A stretch of DNA of 6,528 nt from an uncultured Rhodospirillales bacterium (lineage in GTDB: Bacteria; Pseudomonadota; Alphaproteobacteria; RF32; CAG-239): assembly GCA_902795665.1 (NCBI GenBank), contig CADBMA010000005.1, positions 1-6,528 on the forward strand, read 5' to 3'. The notes beneath the pieces were generated by a model that was given only the letters and a program-made list of their open reading frames with translations, had not been told where the DNA came from and made no database searches. This document shows positions 4,988 to 6,528 of the stretch, piece after piece. Position 1 is the stretch's first letter. Each line of letters opens with the position of its first letter. Position numbers and translations under genes: made by a program.

Positions 4988-6528
4988 ATGACTGATGAAA
5001 CCGACAACAAGCCAGAAACATTGCCCGAACTGAATGATGCCGTTATGCCGGAGGAACAAAATCAAGAACCGGAGCAGAATCAGGAGCTGGAGCAAAATGC
5101 ACAACAACCTCAGGAAGAAGTTGTTGTAGAGCAAGCTGATGCCGAAAGATCTACACAGCCACCTGAAAACTCTATTCAGACCACCCCCAAAAAAGATAAT
5201 CACCTCAAAATTGAAGAAGCTGCTCGCATGCTGGATATTCATGAACTGGCACAGGCACAAGAATCAAAAGAACCTAAAACTGTCGATATTTCAAATCACC
5301 GAGGTTCTGATACAAAACCTGATGTTGATAAAGAAAGTTTTAAGGAACAAGACGTCATTGACTATATGTTTCAACATTGGTTGGTTGATGGCTTTTTAGA
5401 GAGCGACAAATGGGTTAGAGAAAAGATAATTTATGGATATTATAAACTGCAGCAAGCCCTGCAGAATCAGGCCAGAGACAGAAAACTCAATCAGACGTCC
5501 ATAACCGGCTCTGAAACATTCAAATCGGCAAAAAAAGTTGATGAAATTTTAGATAAAAAAATTAAAACAATTGAAGAAGAACGAACCGCTAAAGATAAGC
5601 AAATAACCGATATCGGCAACGCAATAAACTCCGGAACCTTGTTCGATAAAGGAAACGAAGAGTTGCTAAAAGCATACAAGGAGATGATAAAGTACAATAC
5701 TCCGGAGGGCAAAGATCAATATCTGCAAACGCAAAAATTAAGCTCAAATAAAAAAGTATCTCCCAACAATTCGGAGGTTGAAACCGAGTGCAAAAAAGCC
5801 GCTGTTGATTTTGCCAGTGAAGCTCGTATTAATCTGCGTTTTGACTCTTTGTCCAAAACGGCGGCCGCTTACAAAACCGCAGCAGATATAAACAATGCAT
5901 TGGCCAACAACCCACATTCTCACAAAAATGTAGAATCATCGTTTGCACAAATTGAAAAAGCCAATCTGGACGATATCTACAAAGGCACCATCAAACAACG
6001 TGACAAAGCTTTGGCTTCCGGCGAAAGAAATTACACAGCGCTAAAATTGTGCAAAAAGAATGCCGCTTACACCTCTCTCATTAACAAAACATTATATCGC
6101 AGCGATCTCGGAAACTTAAACAATTTGATAGATTATGCAAAATCTGCATATAATCATTCTGCAGAAAATATTGCTGACGGCAAATGTCACGAACTGGGAC
6201 AAAAAGCACCGGAAAATGAAAAACTGTCTCTTTGTGATGCATTAATAAAAAATAATAAACAAGGCTTTACACAATATCAGACCGAATTAAAGGAAAAATC
6301 TGATATTTTAATCAGACAGGCAATTGATAACGTCAAAAAATCAGGATACGTAGCAAAAGATTTGCACGGACAAGCCATGGAAGACAAAAAAATTGAAGAA
6401 ATGATTTACGGCCGCCAAAAAAATCTTAGCGACAGAGATGCAATTCTCACTGCAAAAAGTGTTGAAGCCGCTGAAAGAAGAAGCAAGGCATATGAAAAAT
6501 ATCCTGAGCTGTTTAACAAACTGCACAA
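4988..6528 (+). CDS. Large hydrophilic helical protein of unknown function, 3' end outside the window
   Basis: The frame is open from ATG 4988 to the window edge: 513 codons with no stop, so the true protein is longer. I do not recognise it. There is no signal peptide, membrane span or enzyme motif. Residues 1 to about 75 are E/Q/N/P-rich and probably disordered, with three 6-7-residue repeats at 23-40. KIEEAARMLDIHELAQAQE follows, and a distinctive aromatic block begins at 123 (VIDYMFQHWLVDGFLESDKW, then IIYGYYKLQQAL). From about 180 (SAKKVDEILDKKIKTIEEE) to the edge, composition is K/E/A/N/Q-rich and helix-prone, with short segments suggesting bundled or coiled-coil helices. Cysteines are few. 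It has its own promoter-like sequence. Composition would suit a structural, scaffold or secreted effector-like protein, but nothing in the sequence decides this. The reading frame itself is strongly supported. Confidence 0.85.
   Translation, partial: MTDETDNKPETLPELNDAVMPEEQNQEPEQNQELEQNAQQPQEEVVVEQADAERSTQPPENSIQTTPKKDNHLKIEEAARMLDIHELAQAQESKEPKTVDISNHRGSDTKPDVDKESFKEQDVIDYMFQHWLVDGFLESDKWVREKIIYGYYKLQQALQNQARDRKLNQTSITGSETFKSAKKVDEILDKKIKTIEEERTAKDKQITDIGNAINSGTLFDKGNEELLKAYKEMIKYNTPEGKDQYLQTQKLSSNKKVSPNNSEVETECKKAAVDFASEARINLRFDSLSKTAAAYKTAADINNALANNPHSHKNVESSFAQIEKANLDDIYKGTIKQRDKALASGERNYTALKLCKKNAAYTSLINKTLYRSDLGNLNNLIDYAKSAYNHSAENIADGKCHELGQKAPENEKLSLCDALIKNNKQGFTQYQTELKEKSDILIRQAIDNVKKSGYVAKDLHGQAMEDKKIEEMIYGRQKNLSDRDAILTAKSVEAAERRSKAYEKYPELFNKLH
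5054..5107 (+). repeat. Imperfect 18-bp (6-residue) tandem repeat inside the large protein gene
   Basis: Three consecutive units encode EQNQEP (5054-5071), EQNQEL (5072-5089) and EQNAQQ (5090-5107). The DNA copies differ mostly at synonymous third positions (CAA/CAG, GAA/GAG), so the repeat is clearer in protein than in DNA. It lies in the probably disordered N-terminal region. Confidence 0.7.

Noticed and set aside
4967..5260. Hydrophobic minus-strand open frame opposite the start of the large protein gene
   Set aside because: Its Leu/Phe-rich composition is what results from reading the opposite strand of Glu/Gln/Lys-rich coding sequence.
5623..5635. 13-base match (AATAAACTCCGGA) to the terminator at 1043-1055
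   Set aside because: It is inside a coding frame, lacks the second hairpin arm, and a 13-base match is not surprising in a window of this size and bias.

Overview
The window looks like the chromosome of an AT-rich alphaproteobacterium (by eye about 60% A+T). Three genes carry the assignment: lpxB, a clear heat-shock sigma factor rpoH, and an RluD-type pseudouridine synthase directly upstream of rpoH, an arrangement I know from alphaproteobacteria. The AT bias, short intergenic gaps and several unrecognised hydrophilic proteins would suit a gut- or host-associated lineage, but that is inference. I see no mobile element, CRISPR array, tRNA or rRNA.

Layout. Bases 1-1047 (+) hold the 3' part of lpxB (lipid A disaccharide synthase), whose stop codon lies in the loop of a terminator hairpin (1033-1061). 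That hairpin can serve both strands because the next genes converge on it. Bases 1081-3627 (-) form a probable operon read from high to low coordinates: rluD (3627-2629), rpoH (2575-1706), and a 188-residue protein with a GGDEF-type fold (1647-1081) whose catalytic signature is replaced by IRYTF. A short divergent intergenic region (3628-3706) carries AT-rich promoter-like sequence and a 14-bp palindrome. To its right on + lie a 91-residue single-span membrane protein (3707-3982) and, probably translationally coupled to it, a 305-residue unrecognised acidic/coiled-coil protein (3991-4908). A good sigma-70-like promoter (4917-4945) then precedes a long, very hydrophilic protein that starts at 4988 and runs off the right edge without a stop.

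How they relate. lpxB is outer-membrane housekeeping. rluD and rpoH are ribosome-modification and heat-shock genes probably sharing a transcript. The degenerate GGDEF protein rides behind rpoH with its own very strong ribosome binding site. The three + strand genes on the right have no function I can assign. The points most worth a second look are the inactive GGDEF protein beside rpoH, an AU-rich helix that could mask the rpoH start codon, and the large unknown protein at the right edge.
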